This document shows, in pieces, positions 5,792 to 8,768 of a stretch of 8,768 bases of DNA. Origin of the DNA: Erwinia sp. GTDB lineage: Bacteria; Pseudomonadota; Gammaproteobacteria; Enterobacterales; Enterobacteriaceae. The first letter of the stretch is position 1. Each line of letters opens with the position of its first letter. The stretch lies in the NCBI GenBank assembly GCA_003512805.1, contig DOOK01000007.1, forward strand, positions 1 through 8,768, given 5' to 3'. Position numbers and translations under genes: made by a program. A model generated the notes under the pieces. It ran no database searches. It had not been told where the DNA came from and saw only the letters and a list, made by a program, of their open reading frames with translations.

Positions 5792-7489
5792 ATGTTAATT
5801 AATTATGTCATGGGAATTGATCTTGGCACCACTAACAGCGCAGTTTGCCTCTGGAAAGAGGGTGAGGCTGTTTTAATTCCCAATCAATGGGGCGAGGTAT
5901 TAACCCCCTCCGTTGTCGGCCTGGATGAGCAGGCTAATCTTATTATTGGCCGTACAGCGCGCGATCGGCTGCAAACGCATCCTGGGCTAACGCAGGCGAG
6001 TTTTAAGCGTTATATGGGCACTGAGGTCCTGCTTACGCTTGGCTCAAGACAATTTCGTGCTGAAGAGTTGTCGGCATTATTGTTACGCCAGCTTAAAGAG
6101 GATGCGGAAAACTGGCTTGGACAAAAATTGACGCGCGCCGTTATTACCGTGCCAGCCTATTTCAATGATGTACAGCGTCGGGCAGTTAAAAATGCAGCCA
6201 GACTGGCTGGCCTGGACGTTATGCGCCTGCTTAATGAACCCACCGCCGCCTCGCTCGCTTTTGGCCTGCTGGAAAATCGTGAGCAGAAATACCTCACCTT
6301 CGATCTTGGCGGCGGAACATTTGACGTCTCCGTTATTGATATGTTTGAGGGGGTGGTGGAGGTCCGCGCCAGCAGCGGCGATATCCGGCTTGGCGGCGAT
6401 GATTTTTCACAGGCGATTGTACAGTGGATGCTAAGCCAGCATCCCGAACTGAAAACTTCGCCGCCAGGACTGGCAGCCGAGCTGCTGGCAAAAGCGGAAA
6501 CCATGAAGCAAACGCTGAGTCACGCTGCTGAGGCGGAAGCTTCGCTGGAATGGCAAGGTCGACGGTGGAACTGGACGTTGACGGAGGGGCAACTGGCGGC
6601 CTGTTGCCAACCGCTGCTGATGCGTTTGCAGCATCCGATACAGCAGGCTTTACACGATGCACGTTTTTCCCTTCAGGATCTTGACCACATATTGCTGGTG
6701 GGCGGCGCAACGCGTATGCCGCTTGTCCGGCAAACTGTTGCACGACTTTTTGGGCGTTTCCCACGCCACGATCTCCATCCTGACGAAGCCGTTGCGCTCG
6801 GCGCGGGCATACAGGCCGGAATGGTCATGGCCGATGCGGCTGTCGAAGACATTATTCTTACCGACGTGATGCCTTTTTCTTTGGGTATCGAGGTAATTAA
6901 ACGCCACGGCAATCAGATTGAGCCCGGCTTTTTCCTGCCGCTTATTGAGCGCAATACCTTTTTACCGGTAAGCAAAAGCCAGACGGTGAACACGGTTAGC
7001 GATAATCAGCCGTCTATCCTGCTGAAGATATATCAGGGAGAAGGGCGCAGAGTACAGGATAACGTCTTTCTGGGCGAAATGAGTATTAATGTGCCGCCCC
7101 GACCGGCAGGTGAATTAACCGTTGATGTGCGTTTTACCTATACGCTGGATGGCCTGCTTGAAGTGGAATGCCGCTATGACGGTAGCCCGATGACAGCCCG
7201 GATGGTAATAGAAAAAGTGCCGGGGCAGATGAGCGAAGAGCAAATCACCGCCAGCTTACAGATGCTTGCCGGCATCAAACAGCCTCCCCGCGAACGCTAT
7301 GAAAATCGCGAACTGCTCGCCCGCTGCGCACGCTTATATGAACGCTTACTTGGCGATGAGCGTGCATGGATAGATCGACTGACTACCGAGTTTGAACAGG
7401 CGCTGGAAAGTCAGGATCCTCGCCGTATTGCCTCATCGAAAGAAAATGCCGAACGCTTTCTGCAGCAGTATGCAGAGGATGCGCTGTAA
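5792..7489 (+). CDS. hscC: HscC-type Hsp70 chaperone
   Basis: An ATP-driven Hsp70 of the specialised HscC class; E. coli HscC (556 aa) works without GrpE, is stimulated by the J-protein DjlC, and has been linked to sigma-70 control. The 565-residue product has the ATPase phosphate-1 loop GIDLGTTNS (8-16), VPAYFND (120-126), NEPTAASLAFG (148-158), phosphate-2 DLGGGTFDVS (171-180), the adenosine-binding LVGGATRMP (302-310), and the interdomain linker DIILTDVMPFSLG (353-365). A substrate-binding beta domain follows, then a shortened lid without the long DnaK C-terminal tail. The subdomain IIB region is compact, as in HscC. GAGG 7 nt before ATG 5792 supports this start over the ATG at 5810. The 205-bp gap upstream has no convincing sigma-32 or sigma-70 promoter and no credible small gene. 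The stop overlaps the next gene's start. Confidence 0.93.
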   Translation: MLINYVMGIDLGTTNSAVCLWKEGEAVLIPNQWGEVLTPSVVGLDEQANLIIGRTARDRLQTHPGLTQASFKRYMGTEVLLTLGSRQFRAEELSALLLRQLKEDAENWLGQKLTRAVITVPAYFNDVQRRAVKNAARLAGLDVMRLLNEPTAASLAFGLLENREQKYLTFDLGGGTFDVSVIDMFEGVVEVRASSGDIRLGGDDFSQAIVQWMLSQHPELKTSPPGLAAELLAKAETMKQTLSHAAEAEASLEWQGRRWNWTLTEGQLAACCQPLLMRLQHPIQQALHDARFSLQDLDHILLVGGATRMPLVRQTVARLFGRFPRHDLHPDEAVALGAGIQAGMVMADAAVEDIILTDVMPFSLGIEVIKRHGNQIEPGFFLPLIERNTFLPVSKSQTVNTVSDNQPSILLKIYQGEGRRVQDNVFLGEMSINVPPRPAGELTVDVRFTYTLDGLLEVECRYDGSPMTARMVIEKVPGQMSEEQITASLQMLAGIKQPPRERYENRELLARCARLYERLLGDERAWIDRLTTEFEQALESQDPRRIASSKENAERFLQQYAEDAL

Positions 7490-8768
7490 TGGGCATCTGG
7501 CAGACGCTTGAGTTATCACCCACGAGTGATGAAGGTGAGATTCGCCGCGCATATGCCCGCCAGTTAAAAAAGCATCGTCCGGATAGCGATCCTGAGGGTT
7601 ACCAACGCCTGCGGGAAGCGTTTGATGAGGCAAAGCAGTGGGCGCGGGCTGACATCGTTAATGATGAGTACATCAGTGCTGACGTTTCACCGCTGGTGCG
7701 GCAGAAGAGCGAACCTGAACCTCTTTTACAGGCGCGTGAAGTCGCCAACAGCTTTACCGTTGAAGAAACAGGCTCCCTTCCTGAAGCCGGTTTACTCTAC
7801 AGCGAAGAGGCGCTGCATAAACTGGCGTACCAGCTGGTAAACACAGAAATGACAGGCATTATTATGATGAATCTCCTGTCACAGAAAGTGTTCAAAGCGG
7901 GGAGCCTGCAGCAGCAGCAACTTTTCCATCAACATCTTGCGGCCGCGTTGGCAGAGACGCCGGGTTTGACCGAGGGTTTACTCGACCGCATCAGCGGCCT
8001 GCTGGGATGGGGAATGGACGAGTACGATTACAGCCATATTATTCCCTCTCCCATTCAGCAGGCGCTGCAGGAACAACTGCGCGAAACGCAAATCAACCGG
8101 GCATGGAAAGAGATGGAGGCAGAAGAGAAGCACGGTATGCTGCTTAACAGGGCAGCGATTCGTCTGCTTAAGAGCAAGGGCGAAAAGGTGCCCTTCTGGA
8201 TACGTCTGATACCCGGTTTGCTTACCCTTCTGGCGCGCCATGCAAACTCGCTGATGCACTATTATCCGGAAATTGTTCCCCGGCTGAATCAGCCGATGCT
8301 GCATTTTCTGAGGCAACCTCGTGCCACGCTCAGCTGGCAGGGGATTTTTTTGCTGGTATTCTGGGCGTTAGTCTTTAATGCGGTTATCCCTCTTTCGGGG
8401 ATCAATGCGACCGTCAGCACTATCGCTGTTGCGACAGTGATGTTTTATCTTTATATCAATGACGCCGTAATGCTGGGTCTTCACAGCAGGCCGAAATGGG
8501 CAAAATGGTTTCTCTTTACCGAATTTATTTTCTCGCTGATGGCGATCCAGTTATTTTTTGGCGGGCTGTTCTTTGCCGCCATTGTGGGCATACCGCCTTC
8601 AGGACCCGGCGCAGTCGTGCTGGTTGCACTGCTTGCGATACTGATACTGTCTATAATTTTTTGGGCGGCATGGCCACAAAACACCCCTTTTATACGCTGC
8701 CCGGGCAAGGTGATGAGCCGAATCTTTGCCAGTCCCTGGGCGCTAATAGAATGGATGGATTTCTCATG
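7489..8768 (+). CDS. Membrane-anchored J-domain-like co-chaperone (DjlB/DjlC type), runs to the window edge
   Basis: The predicted partner of the HscC protein next to it. The start ATG shares its A with the hscC TAA (TAATG), which indicates translational coupling. Of 426 codons seen, residues 3-50 form a short J-like domain: WQTLELSPTS, then EIRRAYARQL (helix II), RPD at 30-32 where the canonical motif is HPD, then YQRLREAFDEAKQW (helix III). A soluble middle part is followed by hydrophobic segments at about 284-303, 306-324, 340-367 and 374-394, so it is an inner-membrane protein with its J end probably in the cytoplasm. E. coli DjlB and DjlC are about 475-485 residues with this layout; I cannot tell which paralogue this is. 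The last bases are ATG. If the next base is A the gene ends there by TGA and overlaps a following ATG (ATGA). Confidence 0.88.
   Translation, partial: MGIWQTLELSPTSDEGEIRRAYARQLKKHRPDSDPEGYQRLREAFDEAKQWARADIVNDEYISADVSPLVRQKSEPEPLLQAREVANSFTVEETGSLPEAGLLYSEEALHKLAYQLVNTEMTGIIMMNLLSQKVFKAGSLQQQQLFHQHLAAALAETPGLTEGLLDRISGLLGWGMDEYDYSHIIPSPIQQALQEQLRETQINRAWKEMEAEEKHGMLLNRAAIRLLKSKGEKVPFWIRLIPGLLTLLARHANSLMHYYPEIVPRLNQPMLHFLRQPRATLSWQGIFLLVFWALVFNAVIPLSGINATVSTIAVATVMFYLYINDAVMLGLHSRPKWAKWFLFTEFIFSLMAIQLFFGGLFFAAIVGIPPSGPGAVVLVALLAILILSIIFWAAWPQNTPFIRCPGKVMSRIFASPWALIEWMDFS

Overview
The window looks like a piece of an enterobacterial chromosome (order Enterobacterales; an Erwinia/Pantoea-type relative is my best guess). 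The evidence is a YchF protein that reads almost like the E. coli one, an hscC plus J-protein pair of E. coli type, a P4-type integrase relic and an IS3-family relic of a kind common in this order. The genus assignment is inference, not proof.

Layout. Positions 1-591 (+ strand) hold the remains of an IS3-family transposase (orfA/orfB) that enters from the left edge, carries a nonsense codon and a frameshift, and is cut off in the middle of orfB. At 591/592 it is fused directly to the 3' end of a P4-type tyrosine integrase pseudogene on the minus strand (592-1687). That pseudogene has three independent lesions: an opal codon in the N-terminal domain, a frameshift, and loss of the C-terminus. 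The integrase begins about 210 bp downstream of the 3' end of ychF (1898-2989, minus). This is the geometry expected of an island integrated behind its target gene. The gap contains a strong terminator palindrome, another hairpin and short direct repeats.

Upstream of ychF, where E. coli has pth, there is instead a divergent SulP-family anion transporter with a C-terminal STAS domain (3329-4810, +). Its leader of about 170 nt could be regulatory: it contains a good 9-codon upstream ORF ending Pro-Pro-stop, an inverted repeat enclosing it, and a C-rich, G-poor tract. Next comes a small degenerate EAL-domain protein (4945-5586, +) that lacks several catalytic residues. It is preceded by nested inverted repeats and a perfect -10 hexamer.

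The right end carries an HscC-type Hsp70 (5792-7489, +). Its stop codon overlaps the start of a membrane-anchored J-domain-like protein (7489 to the edge, +) whose HPD motif reads RPD. The two form a translationally coupled chaperone/co-chaperone operon. I see no tRNA, rRNA or CRISPR array. The most interesting points are the SulP leader, the degenerate EAL protein, the HscC/RPD J-protein pair, and the apparent break in conserved gene order next to ychF together with the decayed integrase on its other side.
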